Positions 35,004 to 45,824 of a stretch of 64,000 nucleotides of DNA are shown piece by piece. Below the pieces are notes generated by a model that worked only from the letters and a program-made list of their open reading frames with translations, searched no databases and was not told the origin of the DNA. The position numbers and the translations under genes were made by a program. The stretch is taken from the NCBI RefSeq assembly GCF_030678915.1, contig NZ_JAUUTZ010000001.1, positions 248,001-312,000 of the forward strand. The letters run 5' to 3'. The DNA comes from Paracoccus wurundjeri. Its GTDB lineage: Bacteria > Pseudomonadota > Alphaproteobacteria > Rhodobacterales > Rhodobacteraceae. The first letter of the stretch is position 1; the number at the start of each line of letters is the position of its first letter.

Positions 35004-35828
35004 CTATTCGCGCCACATCCGTTCAACCCATTCGGTTGGATGGACGTAATGCCGCAAATGCCTGAAGAAGCTTTCGCGGCGATCCCTGGCGAATGCCGCG
35101 CGAAGGTGATCCAGCGGCGGGCGCGGCGTGGCGTGTTCGTCCCAGCGTCCGGCAATGGCGTCGGGCGGGTTAAGATTACCGGGAAAGATCACGATCCGGG
35201 CGTTTCGGGGGATGCGGGGTTTAATGAAATAATTCAGTGGAAAGACCGGCACGCATTGCATGCGGAAATGCACCATCCAGCGCAGCGGCCAGAATTTCAC
35301 TCCGCCCGGCGCGTTGCGGGTGACGAAGCGTTGTTCGTATTTGTATTCATCCGCCACGGCCTGCGGATCGGCGCGGAAGATATCCTGCAAGGGGGCAAGA
35401 TTGCCGACCTTCATCCGGTAAACCGAGGTCTGGCCCATGCGCTCGAAAGGCGTGTTCAGATTGCGCCCCAGAATCGTGTCCCCGGGATCGCCATGTTCGA
35501 AGAAACAGTCGATATTGCCGGTAATGACGACATCCAGATCCAGAAACAGCACGACACCCGTCACATCCCCCAGATCGCCCCATAACCGCGATTTGGGCCA
35601 TTTCCCCCGCGTCCGTTCGGGGGTCTTGTAGTCGAATTCGGGTAGCGGCCGCACGGCGATATCGGGATGCAGACCCGTGCCGTCATCGGTGAAACAGAAC
35701 AACCGGAAAGGCGGCGTGATATTGCGTGAGATCATGCCATGCAGGCGATTGACATATTCCGCGCCGAACTTGTCGCCCCATTTGATACAGATGATCTGCT
35801 TGACAGATCCGTTACGCCCGTCACTCAT
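35004..35828 (-). CDS. Glycosyltransferase (GT-A fold, DxD)
   Basis: This 274-residue protein opens with QIICIKWGDKFGAEYVNRLH. The GT-A metal motif appears in VVLFLDLDVVITGNIDCFF (DLD near residue 97), followed by GRNLNTPFERMGQTSVYRM, as in GT8-like and capsular glycosyltransferases. No membrane segment is present. The start was placed at MSDGRNG behind GAGGCGGTC rather than 13 codons upstream. The sugar donor and acceptor are unknown. An uncharacterised helical protein follows about 50 nt downstream on the same strand. Confidence 0.7.
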   Translation of the reverse strand: MSDGRNGSVKQIICIKWGDKFGAEYVNRLHGMISRNITPPFRLFCFTDDGTGLHPDIAVRPLPEFDYKTPERTRGKWPKSRLWGDLGDVTGVVLFLDLDVVITGNIDCFFEHGDPGDTILGRNLNTPFERMGQTSVYRMKVGNLAPLQDIFRADPQAVADEYKYEQRFVTRNAPGGVKFWPLRWMVHFRMQCVPVFPLNYFIKPRIPRNARIVIFPGNLNPPDAIAGRWDEHATPRPPLDHLRAAFARDRRESFFRHLRHYVHPTEWVERMWRE

Positions 35829-35944
35829 GACCGCCTCGCGAGTTTGGCTCGAAGGTTTCACAACCATGCGGTGAGAGCAAGAGAGGAAATTATCACTCGC
35901 CAGGCCGGAACGGGGGCGTTCCGTTCCGGCCGGGCGATCTCAGA

Positions 35945-38077
35945 TCATCCCCGTGCTTCGCGGATCAGCCGCAGGATATCGGCTGCGGCTGCCGGAATAT
36001 TCGTCCCGGGTCCGAAGATCGCCTTGACGCCCGCCTTGCGCAGGAAATCGTAATCCTGCTGCGGAATGACACCGCCGCAGATCACCAGAATATCCCCGGC
36101 CCCCTGTTCCTTCAGGGCCTCGATCAGCTTCGGGGCAAGGGTCTTGTGACCTGCCGCCTGAGACGAAATGCCGATGACATGCACGTCGTTATCCACGGCG
36201 TCCTGCGCGGCTTCTTCCGGGGTCTGGAACAGCGGGCCGACATCGACGTCAAAGCCGATATCGGCAAAGGCCGTGGCGATGACCTTGGCGCCGCGGTCAT
36301 GGCCATCCTGACCCATCTTGACCACCAGCATGCGGGGGCGGCGGCCTTCATCCTCGGCGAATTTCTCGACATCGCGTTGAATGGCAGCGAAGCCTTCGTC
36401 GCCCTCATAGGCGGCGCCGTAAACGCCGGCGAGGGTCTTGACCTCGGCGCGGTGCCGGCCGAATTCCTTTTCCATGGCCATGCTGATCTCTCCGACTGAT
36501 GCACGGGCGCGGGCGGCCTCGACTGCGGCCTCCAGCAGATTGCCGCCCTCGCGGGCGCGGCGGGTCAACTCGTCCAGCGCGGCCTGACAGGCGGATTCGT
36601 CGCGGCTGGCGCGGATCTTTTCCAGCCGGGCAATCTGGTTGTCGCGGACCTTGACGTTATCGATATCCAGAATATCGATCGGGTCTTCCTTGTCCTTGCG
36701 ATACTTGTTGACGCCGACGATGACTTCCTCGCCCCGGTCGATCATGGCCTGACGGCGGGCGGCGGTTTCCTCGATCCGCAGTTTCGGCATCCCCGAGGCG
36801 ACTGCCTTGGTCATGCCGCCCATCTCTTCGACCTCTTCCATCAGTGCCCATGCCTTTTCGGCCAGTTCGGCGGTCAGGCTTTCGATGTAATAGGACCCGG
36901 CCAAAGGATCGATGACATTGGTGATGCCGGTTTCCTCTTGCAATATCAGCTGGGTATTGCGGGCGATGCGGGCACTGAAATCGGTTGGCAGGGCGATTGC
37001 CTCGTCCAGCGCATTGGTATGCAGCGATTGCGTGCCGCCAAGCGCTGCGCTCATCGCCTCATATGCCGTGCGGATGACATTGTTATAGGGATCCTGCTCT
37101 TGCAGACTGACGCCTGAAGTCTGGCAATGCGTCCGCAGCATCTTGGAACTGACTTTCTTCGCCCCGAACTCGGTCATGACCCGATGCCACAGCAAACGCG
37201 CCGCCCGCAGCTTGGCAACCTCCATGAAGAAATTCATGCCGATGGCGAAGAAGAACGACAAGCGCCCCGCGAAGACGTCCACATCCATGCCCGCATTGAT
37301 TGCCGCCTTCACATATTCGCGTCCGTCGGCCAGCGTATAGGCAAGCTCTTGCACCAAATTCGCGCCTGCCTCCTGCATGTGATAGCCGGAAATCGAGATC
37401 GAGTTGAAGCGCGGCATCTGGGTGCTGGTGAACTCGATGATATCGCTGATGATCCGCATCGAGGGTTCGGGTGGGTAGATATAGGTGTTGCGGACCATGA
37501 ATTCCTTGAGGATATCGTTCTGGATGGTTCCCGACAGCACCGAGCGGTCGTGCCCCTGTTCCTCGCCGGTGACGATGAAATTCGCCAGAACCGGGATCAC
37601 CGCGCCGTTCATGGTCATCGAGACGCTGACCTTGTCCAGCGGGATACCGTCGAACAGGATTTTCATATCCTCGACCGAGTCGATGGCGACGCCGGCCTTT
37701 CCTACATCGCCCACGACCCGGGGATGGTCGCTGTCATAGCCGCGATGGGTGGCCAGATCGAAGGCGACCGAAACCCCCTGCTGACCGGCGGCCAATCCGC
37801 GGCGATAGAAGGCGTTGGATTCCTCGGCGGTCGAAAAGCCTGCATATTGCCGGATGGTCCAGGGACGCCCGGCATACATCGTTGCGCGGGGGCCACGGGT
37901 GAAAGGCTCCAGTCCGGGCAGGCTGCCCAGATGGTCAAGCCCGCTTGTATCCGCCTCGGTGTAAAGCGGCTTGACGGTGATGTCTTCCAGCGTCTGCCAT
38001 TCAAGGCTGGCCGGGTCGCGGCCTTTCAGTTCCTTTTCGGCAAGCTTGCGCCAATCCTCCAATGTCGATTTTGTCAT
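35945..38077 (-). CDS. scpA: Methylmalonyl-CoA mutase (single-chain, B12-dependent)
   Basis: This 710-residue enzyme rearranges (R)-methylmalonyl-CoA to succinyl-CoA using adenosylcobalamin. The N-terminal TIM-barrel part has [23 protein letters not shown]. The C-terminal B12 domain (about 575-710) carries the cobalt-binding DGHDRGAKV and the later [15 protein letters not shown]. It completes the propionyl-CoA route begun by PccAB, whose genes lie about 1.5-9 kb upstream on the same strand. Its cofactor supply may depend on the riboswitch-controlled B12 importer in this window. Methylmalonyl-CoA epimerase is not seen here. Confidence 0.95.
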   Translation of the reverse strand: MTKSTLEDWRKLAEKELKGRDPASLEWQTLEDITVKPLYTEADTSGLDHLGSLPGLEPFTRGPRATMYAGRPWTIRQYAGFSTAEESNAFYRRGLAAGQQGVSVAFDLATHRGYDSDHPRVVGDVGKAGVAIDSVEDMKILFDGIPLDKVSVSMTMNGAVIPVLANFIVTGEEQGHDRSVLSGTIQNDILKEFMVRNTYIYPPEPSMRIISDIIEFTSTQMPRFNSISISGYHMQEAGANLVQELAYTLADGREYVKAAINAGMDVDVFAGRLSFFFAIGMNFFMEVAKLRAARLLWHRVMTEFGAKKVSSKMLRTHCQTSGVSLQEQDPYNNVIRTAYEAMSAALGGTQSLHTNALDEAIALPTDFSARIARNTQLILQEETGITNVIDPLAGSYYIESLTAELAEKAWALMEEVEEMGGMTKAVASGMPKLRIEETAARRQAMIDRGEEVIVGVNKYRKDKEDPIDILDIDNVKVRDNQIARLEKIRASRDESACQAALDELTRRAREGGNLLEAAVEAARARASVGEISMAMEKEFGRHRAEVKTLAGVYGAAYEGDEGFAAIQRDVEKFAEDEGRRPRMLVVKMGQDGHDRGAKVIATAFADIGFDVDVGPLFQTPEEAAQDAVDNDVHVIGISSQAAGHKTLAPKLIEALKEQGAGDILVICGGVIPQQDYDFLRKAGVKAIFGPGTNIPAAAADILRLIREARG

Positions 38078-38134
38078 GATCTGTCCTTTCCCAACGGCCC
38101 GCTTTGCTTATATTCAGAACAGGAAGAGGTGCCG

Positions 38135-38653
38135 ATGAAGTTGAAATTCCTGATTTTCGCAATGGCTCTGGCTGCCATGGGCCAGGTGCGCGAGGCTCCG
38201 CCTCCGCGCAACGTGCCGATGACCGAGCCCGGTACGCCGATGAGTCCCGAGGAACTTGCCGGAACCCAAAGAGAGCCGAAGGCGCAGTCCGAATTGCGGT
38301 TACTTGATGCGGGCGATGCCGATCCGGATGAATTCCAGTGGAAGTCCCGCCCGGTCGTGGTCTTTGCCGACAACCCGGACGATCCTGCTTTCGTCGAACA
38401 GATGAAGGAATTGCAGCTCAATCCCCGCATGCTGGTAGAGCGTGATGTGGTGGTGCTCACCGATACCGATCCGCAGGCAGACAGCGTCTGGCGACAACGA
38501 TTCCATCCGAAAGGGTTTTCGCTGGTCCTTCTGGACAAGGACGGGCAGGTCAAGCTGCGCAAACCCTTGCCCTGGGATGTCCGCGAAATCAGCCGCGCGA
38601 TCGACAAGTTCCCTTTGCGCCGGCAGGAGATCGGACGGGCAGGGGTGCAATAG
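38135..38653 (+). CDS. DUF4174 family exported protein
   Basis: This 172-residue protein has an N-terminal hydrophobic segment (MKLKFLIFAMALAAMGQ) that may be a signal peptide. A Pro-rich stretch follows, and then a domain from about residue 65 with RPVVVFADNPDDPAFVEQM, LVERDVVVLTDTDP and GFSLVLLDKDGQVKLRKP. This pattern matches DUF4174, a thioredoxin-like domain without CXXC and of unknown role. The start follows AGGAAGAGGTGCCG. It is divergent to the mutase gene. Confidence 0.75.
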   Translation: MKLKFLIFAMALAAMGQVREAPPPRNVPMTEPGTPMSPEELAGTQREPKAQSELRLLDAGDADPDEFQWKSRPVVVFADNPDDPAFVEQMKELQLNPRMLVERDVVVLTDTDPQADSVWRQRFHPKGFSLVLLDKDGQVKLRKPLPWDVREISRAIDKFPLRRQEIGRAGVQ

Positions 38654-38749
38654 GATTCACCTTGACGCAGGTTCGGATTGCGAAAAACCGCCATAGTCCC
38701 TATATTCAGGGCAGGGCGGATATGTCTGCCCGCAAACGGAGGATGCGAA

Positions 38750-38959
38750 ATGGCGAAAGCGGCCATGTTGCGTGATGACAAGCGGGGCCCTGTTCCGGCC
38801 ATCAGTGCCGAGCGGATGGAGCAGTTCCGCAAACGGCTTGATGAACTACTCCGCGCCAGAAGGGAATTTCTGGACAAGAATGGTTCGGTCAATGACGTGA
38901 CCTCTGCCTTGGGATTGACGCCTATCACGGGCCGCTCCGGTCCACGGATGTTCTACTGA
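38750..38959 (+). CDS. Small conserved-type hypothetical protein
   Basis: This 69-residue protein is basic and helical in its first part (MEQFRKRLDELLRARREFLDK) and ends in PITGRSGPRMFY. The start has a good GGAGGATGCGAA site. I do not recognise it. Its last 35 bases overlap the end of the opposite-strand gene. Confidence 0.55.
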   Translation: MAKAAMLRDDKRGPVPAISAERMEQFRKRLDELLRARREFLDKNGSVNDVTSALGLTPITGRSGPRMFY

Positions 38960-39500
38960 TCGCGGCTTTCCCAAGCCCGGCGGTAAGTGTATCGACAGCC
39001 TCCCGTCCTGTTTCCAGCGTTTCATTCGAAATCGCGATATAATCCAGAAGCATCTTGGCCGCGCGGTCGGGGTTGTTCCTGATATTTTGCAGCACATCTT
39101 CCCCAAAAGCCGCCCGAACCGCCAAAAGGCGATAATATCTGACCACCGAATCGATGCTTGCCTCGGGCAACATATGCACATCGGTGACTATCGCGCGGAA
39201 AATGCGGTCATTGGCGTCATGCGGCAGGATTGGCGCCGCTCCTTCGGATATCAGGAGTTGCAACTGCTCGGCATCCGGTAAATCCAGCATCTGCCGCTCC
39301 AGCGCGACCACATGCGCCCGGATCTCCGCTAAAAGCGCCCGTTGTATATCGTTGATCCGTTCTCGACGCAGCACCAGATCGCGGCGGCGTGACAGCGCAT
39401 GTGTCCAGAACCAGCCCGCCGCCACCACCCCGCCGCCCACAATGGCGGTGACAAGGGCGGCAGCAACCCTTTCGTTCAGGATGAGGGGGGACAGATCCAC
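38925..39500 (-). CDS. Hypothetical membrane-anchored protein
   Basis: This 191-residue protein has one N-terminal membrane helix (VAAALVTAIVGGGVVAAGWFWTHAL, ~11-36), a basic stretch RRRDLVLRRERIND and then a cytoplasmic helical domain. No known motif is visible. Its 3' end overlaps the small hypothetical gene on the other strand by 35 bp. It lies just upstream of pccA on the same strand sense but ends before it, so co-transcription from the pcc side is possible only by read-through. Confidence 0.6.
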   Translation of the reverse strand: MDLSPLILNERVAAALVTAIVGGGVVAAGWFWTHALSRRRDLVLRRERINDIQRALLAEIRAHVVALERQMLDLPDAEQLQLLISEGAAPILPHDANDRIFRAIVTDVHMLPEASIDSVVRYYRLLAVRAAFGEDVLQNIRNNPDRAAKMLLDYIAISNETLETGREAVDTLTAGLGKAAISRTSVDRSGP

Positions 39501-39540
39501 GGGTTAGCTCCCTGGCGTCAATGATATTTCGGGTTTTGCC

Positions 39541-41538
<1,998 letters not shown>

Positions 41539-41563
41539 GGATTAACCTTGGCCAGAGGACATG

Positions 41564-41601
41564 AAAAAGCCGCCCGAAGCGAAACGGCTTCGGACGGCTT
41601 T
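41564..41601 (-). terminator. Terminator after the first glycine-zipper lipoprotein gene
   Basis: AAGCCGCCCGAAGC pairs with GCTTCGGACGGCTT (one mismatch) around GAAAC. On the minus strand it ends in CTTTTTC, as expected for a rho-independent terminator of the leftward lipoprotein gene, just before pccA. It suggests that pccA has its own promoter or depends on read-through. Confidence 0.75.
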
Positions 41602-41644
41602 GTTGGTTGTGATGCTGGGTTTAGCCTGAGCGTATACGCAGCGA

Positions 41645-41875
41645 TTATTGGCAGGCGCCGACACCAACGTCATCGCAAAGCGCGCCGCCAAGGGCACCGA
41701 CGGCAGCGCCTTTGTAAATGTCGCTTTCCTTACCACCAAGAGCCGCAGTAAGCACCCCACCTGCTGCTGCACCCATGGCCGTACGGTCGATTTCGGTTGC
41801 CCGGCCGGTCTGGTTCGCACAGCCCGCAAGGAGGGCGGTGCCAACAGCACCAGCAAGAAGGATTTTGATTGCCAT
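41645..41875 (-). CDS. Small glycine-zipper lipoprotein
   Basis: This 76-residue protein has a lipoprotein signal peptide with lipobox LAGC (Cys19), then a Gly/Ala-rich zipper (GAAAGGVLTAALGG and GAAVGALGGALC) and two more cysteines near the end (LCDDVGVGACQ). Glycine-zipper lipoproteins are usually outer-membrane-associated. AAGGAAG precedes the start. It is a paralogue of the next small gene upstream and has its own strong terminator. Confidence 0.75.
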   Translation of the reverse strand: MAIKILLAGAVGTALLAGCANQTGRATEIDRTAMGAAAGGVLTAALGGKESDIYKGAAVGALGGALCDDVGVGACQ

Positions 41876-41953
41876 GATGGTTCTTCCTTAACAAGTTTGA
41901 TGCGAGTACAACTTAAACCGCACGGATTGGTTCCGTGGGAATGTTGAGTCTGA

Positions 41954-42205
41954 TCAGTAAGCCCGGCGGCAGACGCCGGCGTCGTCACACAATGCGCCTG
42001 CTGCGCCACCAAGCGCTGCGCCAGCGGCAATATTCTCGTCCAGCGCCTTGGCGATAACGGCCCCTGCGACCGCACCACCGGCAGCACGCTGCGCATCCGG
42101 AGAAAGGCCCGTTGCGGTCTGATAACCGCCTTGCTGCGCACATGCCGACAAACCGGCAAGGGCGAGCGAAATTCCAGTGACGCGGATGATGTTGGAAATT
42201 TGCAT
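41954..42205 (-). CDS. Small glycine-zipper lipoprotein, paralogue
   Basis: This 83-residue protein has a signal peptide and lipobox LSAC (Cys22), then AAGGAVAGAVIAKAL and AAGAALGGAAGALCDDAGVCRRAY. The zipper and the cysteine-containing LCDDxGV end match the neighbouring lipoprotein, so the two look like a tandem duplication that diverged. The role is unknown. It lies in the pccB-pccA interval on the same strand. Confidence 0.75.
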   Translation of the reverse strand: MQISNIIRVTGISLALAGLSACAQQGGYQTATGLSPDAQRAAGGAVAGAVIAKALDENIAAGAALGGAAGALCDDAGVCRRAY

Positions 42206-42335
42206 GGTGTTCTTATGCCTGTATTCGTGGCCTCATTCAGAGGCGGTTGAGATGGACGCGCAACTATCACACTGCGGTTGCGCTTGTCCAACGGAGTTAT
42301 AGCACGAAAAGTTCCGCTTGGCAGTAAATCGCGCA

Positions 42336-42725
42336 TCAGCGGGTTTCCGCCGGCGCACTGTCCGGACGATCGTCGAAATCGTCATCGGAAAACAATTCCG
42401 GAAAGGATGCCTGGGCACAGGTCATGTCGACACGCAGCAATTGTTCGTAATCGGTAGGGTCGAGTTCGCCCTCGGTCACGATCTCGCGACCGATCAGCCA
42501 GGACAACCGTCCGGCATCCAGATTGCCGCGTTCGAACGGCGCGTCGCCGAAATGCTCGATCAATGCAGCCAGGAAGCCAATATCCGCCGCCCGATCCGCG
42601 GCCTTGCGGTCGCGATAACGCTCGCGCCGGACCAGGGGCGTCGCGCCCTTCTTGTTATTCCGCCGGATGGTGAACTGATAATCGGTGCCGGGAAGACGGC
42701 TGGGAAAGCCGCGATGCTTCAGCAT
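42336..42725 (-). CDS. Conserved-type hypothetical protein in the pcc locus
   Basis: This is a 129-residue soluble protein with a basic first half (IRRNNKKGATPLVRRERYRDRK) and an acidic C-terminus (FSDDDFDDRPDSAPAE). No motif is recognised. A good GGAGGGCGCCAT site supports the start. Its position between pccB and pccA suggests it travels with them, but nothing in the sequence ties it to propionate metabolism. Confidence 0.65.
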   Translation of the reverse strand: MLKHRGFPSRLPGTDYQFTIRRNNKKGATPLVRRERYRDRKAADRAADIGFLAALIEHFGDAPFERGNLDAGRLSWLIGREIVTEGELDPTDYEQLLRVDMTCAQASFPELFSDDDFDDRPDSAPAETR

Positions 42726-42760
42726 ATGGCGCCCTCCTGAACGGATAGCGGGCGCAGAAG

Positions 42761-42785
42761 GCGCGGGCGATCGTACCGCCCGCGC
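42761..42785 (-). terminator. GC-rich hairpin after the 47-residue lipoprotein gene
   Basis: GCGCGGGCG and CGCCCGCGC pair perfectly over 9 bp around ATCGTAC. It lies between two leftward small genes. No T-run follows, so it may attenuate rather than terminate. Confidence 0.45.
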
Positions 42786-42806
42786 ATGATTGGTGGGCGA
42801 GTGGCC

Positions 42807-42950
42807 TTAGCCGTATTTGCCCGAATAGACCGGCTCTTGCGAGACCGGATCCGCCGCGGGTGCGGGGGGCACATAGACTTCGGGCTCCTGGCGCTGGCAA
42901 GCGGCGAAAGCCGAAACCAGGACAAGGCCGAGAATGATCTTCTTCGACAT
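42807..42950 (-). CDS. Very small putative lipoprotein
   Basis: This 47-residue peptide starts MSKKIILGLVLVSAFAAC, with a lipobox-like FAAC (Cys18; the -3 residue is Phe, slightly unusual). A short Pro/Glu-rich tail (VYVPPAPAADPVSQEPVYSGKYG) follows. AGGAGAG lies 10 nt upstream of the chosen ATG; a longer in-frame version lacks support. It is in the pccB-pccA interval. Confidence 0.6.
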   Translation of the reverse strand: MSKKIILGLVLVSAFAACQRQEPEVYVPPAPAADPVSQEPVYSGKYG

Positions 42951-43155
42951 AAGCAAACTCTCCTGTTTTGCGGACGGCGATGCGTCCGACTGCTCGGGTT
43001 TGTGCCGGCCTTTTGTGGGGCCTGACAATTATCCATGATAGCCAGCCCAAGAGCATGCAGATAGCCGGTCACCTGCGACGGCGGCGAAACTTCGCCGGGA
43101 TGTGGCGCGGCTGCATCAATCACAAGCTTGTGTGTCCACATGGGATTCCCGTAAC

Positions 43156-44688
43156 TTACAAGGGGATGTTGTCGTGTTTTTTCCACGGGTTCGACAGCTT
43201 CTTCCCGCGCAGGGCAGCGAAAGAACGCGCAACCCGGCGGCGAGTCGAGCGGGGCTGGATCACCTCATCGATGAAGCCTTTTTCCGCCGCAACGAAAGGA
43301 TTGGCAAAGCGATCCTCGTAATCCTTCGTTCTGGCCGCGATCTTGTCAGGGTCGTTCAATTCGCTGCGATACAGGATCTCGACCGCACCCTTGGCGCCCA
43401 TCACCGCGATTTCCGCGGTCGGCCAGGCATAGTTGAAATCGCCGCGCAGATGTTTCGATGCCATGACGTCATAGGCGCCGCCATAAGCCTTGCGGGTGAT
43501 GACCGTGACTTTCGGCACCGTCGCCTCGCCATAGGCGAATAGCAGCTTGGCGCCATGCTTGATGACGCCGCCATATTCCTGACTGGTGCCCGGCAGGAAG
43601 CCCGGAACATCGACAAAGGTCAGGATCGGGATCTCGAAAGAGTCGCAGAAGCGCACGAAACGCGCCGCCTTGCGGCTGCTGTCGATATCGAGGCACCCGG
43701 CCAGTACCATCGGCTGATTGGCGACGACACCGATGGTACGGCCTTCCAGACGGATGAAGCCGGTGATGATATTCCCGGCGAAGTCCTTCTGGATTTCGTA
43801 GAAATCGCCCTCATCCGCGACCTTCACGATCAGCTCTTTCATATCATAGGGCTGGTTGGGATTGTCTGGGATCAGCGTATCCAGACTTTCATCGATCCGT
43901 GCCGGGTCATCGAAAAATGGCCGCACCGGAACGCCGTCGCGATTGTTCAGGGGCAGGAAATCGAACAGCCGCCGGATTTCCGAGAGCGTCTCGACATCAT
44001 CCTCGAACGCGCCATCAGCGACCGAACTTTTCCGGGTATGGGTCGAGGCGCCGCCAAGCTGTTCGGCGGTGACCACTTCGTTGGTGACGGTCTTGACCAC
44101 ATCCGGCCCGGTCACGAACATGTAAGAGGTATCTTTGACCATGAAGATGAAATCGGTCATGGCGGGGCTGTAGACCGCGCCGCCCGCGCATGGCCCCATG
44201 ATGACGCTGATCTGCGGAACCACGCCGGATGCCATGATATTGCGTTGAAATACATCGGCATAACCGGCCAGAGAGGCCACGCCTTCCTGAATCCGTGCCC
44301 CGCCTGAATCGTTCAGTCCGATGACCGGCGCGCCGTTCTGCACCGCCATGTCCATGATCTTGCAGATCTTCTGCGCATGGGTTTCCGACAATGAGCCGCC
44401 GAAGACGGTGAAATCCTGGCTGAACACATAGACCATGCGGCCGTTGATCGTGCCCCAGCCGGTTACCACGCCGTCGCCATAGGGCCGTTCGGCCTCCATC
44501 CCGAAATCGGTCGAACGATGCGCGACGAACATGTCGAATTCCTCGAAACTGCCTTCATCCAGCAGCAATTCGATCCGTTCGCGCGCCGTCAGCTTCCCAC
44601 GCGCGTGCTGAGCATCGATGCGGCGCTGTCCTCCGCCAAGGCGGGCCTCGTCGCGGCGGCGTTCCAGCTCTTGCAGAATATCCTTCAT
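43156..44688 (-). CDS. pccB: Propionyl-CoA carboxylase beta subunit
   Basis: This 510-residue carboxyltransferase moves the carboxyl group from biotin on PccA to propionyl-CoA, giving methylmalonyl-CoA. The N-terminus [20 protein letters not shown] is typical. SGGARIQEG and the segment [26 protein letters not shown] contribute the CoA and oxyanion sites, and [21 protein letters not shown] the biotin site. The start was fixed by homology to the family opening; 43 extra in-frame residues upstream were excluded. A TTTGCAAA element lies about 70 nt upstream. Confidence 0.95.
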   Translation of the reverse strand: MKDILQELERRRDEARLGGGQRRIDAQHARGKLTARERIELLLDEGSFEEFDMFVAHRSTDFGMEAERPYGDGVVTGWGTINGRMVYVFSQDFTVFGGSLSETHAQKICKIMDMAVQNGAPVIGLNDSGGARIQEGVASLAGYADVFQRNIMASGVVPQISVIMGPCAGGAVYSPAMTDFIFMVKDTSYMFVTGPDVVKTVTNEVVTAEQLGGASTHTRKSSVADGAFEDDVETLSEIRRLFDFLPLNNRDGVPVRPFFDDPARIDESLDTLIPDNPNQPYDMKELIVKVADEGDFYEIQKDFAGNIITGFIRLEGRTIGVVANQPMVLAGCLDIDSSRKAARFVRFCDSFEIPILTFVDVPGFLPGTSQEYGGVIKHGAKLLFAYGEATVPKVTVITRKAYGGAYDVMASKHLRGDFNYAWPTAEIAVMGAKGAVEILYRSELNDPDKIAARTKDYEDRFANPFVAAEKGFIDEVIQPRSTRRRVARSFAALRGKKLSNPWKKHDNIPL

Positions 44689-44760
44689 GGGCGGGACCTT
44701 TCGGTTGAGTTGCGGGAAAATAGCGCGCGAATTCGGCGCATGAAAGAAGAATTGGGAAAA

Positions 44761-44818
44761 TTTGCAAACTACATTGCCGCGTGATCGTGATAATTGCAAA
44801 ATCGCAAACCTTCGCAAT
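44761..44818 (-). promoter_or_regulatory. TTTGCAAA-type element upstream of pccB (candidate ScfR/PccR site)
   Basis: A perfect TTTGCAAA palindrome stands 73 nt before the pccB start, followed 4 nt later (on the plus strand) by a degenerate ATTGCCGC. Further imperfect copies (ATTGCAAA, ATCGCAAA, TTCGCAAT) lie just beyond. In Rhodobacter sphaeroides the propionyl-CoA regulator PccR is reported to bind paired TTTGCAAA motifs before pccB. No pccR gene is present in this window. Confidence 0.45.
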
Positions 44819-44880
44819 CCCGATCTTCCCGGCCCATTCCGGACCCGTGCGGCCTGAACGGGCGGGATTCCCCGCCGCGA

Positions 44881-45717
44881 TCAATGGGCCATGAACACCG
44901 GCAGCGTGGTTTCGGCAATGATTTCCCGCGTCGCGCCGCCGAAGATCAACTGCCGCAAGCGGCTTTGGGTATAAGCGCCCTTGATGATCAGGTCGGACCC
45001 ATGCGCTGCCGTTTCGGCCAGAATGGTTTCCCCGATCCCGCGCCCCTCCAGTTCGACCGAGCGGGCTTCGCAGGCAATATCGTTGCGGTTGAGATAGGTG
45101 ACGATATCGGCGCCGTCGGGGCCGGATACGCTGCTGCCTTCGACCGTCAGGACAACGACCCGGTCCGCGCGCGCCAGCAGCGGCAGGGCAAAGGCGATCG
45201 TGCGTGCGGTTTCGGTGCTGCCATTCCAGACGATGAGAATATTCTTGCCGAATTGCCGGGGCGGTTCCGGCGGTGCGATGAGGACCGGCCGGCCACTTTC
45301 GAACAGGGCGGCCTCCAGCGTGGTGCCGCGCGGCTGGCCGTATTTCGAGCCGGGGCGGCCAAGCACGGTGATATCGAATGCCCGTCCGATATTACCGATG
45401 AAATCATCGCCATGCGTTTCTGCGTGCCAGCCGAAATGTGGCCCCTTGCCGGTACCGGTTGTTTCAGGGATCGCATGCGCCTGCATCGCGTCAAGGAATG
45501 CCTGCCGTGCCTTGACGGCATTCTCGCCGTTATCCTGCGCATCCTCCTGATAAAGGACCATGGTGCCCATGGCATCGGCCGCCATGAACGGACTGAGGGC
45601 GGGGCTGAGGGTAAAACCTTCAAGGTAACTGTCGAATGCCAGCCCCAGCAGCGCCGCTGTCTGAAGCGTCGATTGCGAGAGTTCGTGAAGTTCCACCGGG
45701 ACGAGGATCGTTTTCAT
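44881..45717 (-). CDS. Universal stress protein, UspA family (tandem type)
   Basis: This 278-residue cytoplasmic protein contains two Usp-like halves. The first opens MKTILVPVELHELSQSTLQTA. The second starts at about residue 163 (GKNILIVWNGSTETARTIAFALPLL) and ends in the ATP-binding-type loop IIKGAYTQSRLRQLIFGGATREII. Tandem Usp proteins are induced by growth arrest and stress; the exact role is unknown. The second of two nearby ATGs was chosen because GGAG is 8 nt away. It lies upstream of pccB on the same strand, separated by the regulatory gap. Confidence 0.88.
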   Translation of the reverse strand: MKTILVPVELHELSQSTLQTAALLGLAFDSYLEGFTLSPALSPFMAADAMGTMVLYQEDAQDNGENAVKARQAFLDAMQAHAIPETTGTGKGPHFGWHAETHGDDFIGNIGRAFDITVLGRPGSKYGQPRGTTLEAALFESGRPVLIAPPEPPRQFGKNILIVWNGSTETARTIAFALPLLARADRVVVLTVEGSSVSGPDGADIVTYLNRNDIACEARSVELEGRGIGETILAETAAHGSDLIIKGAYTQSRLRQLIFGGATREIIAETTLPVFMAH

Positions 45718-45824
45718 GACCATGACTCCAGCAGGGCTTGTGACTATGCCCCGATCTTAACATTATAGGCCCGTTCAGCCAAATTCGCATCAACGACCTT
45801 CACGCTACACCCGGAATTCATCTT

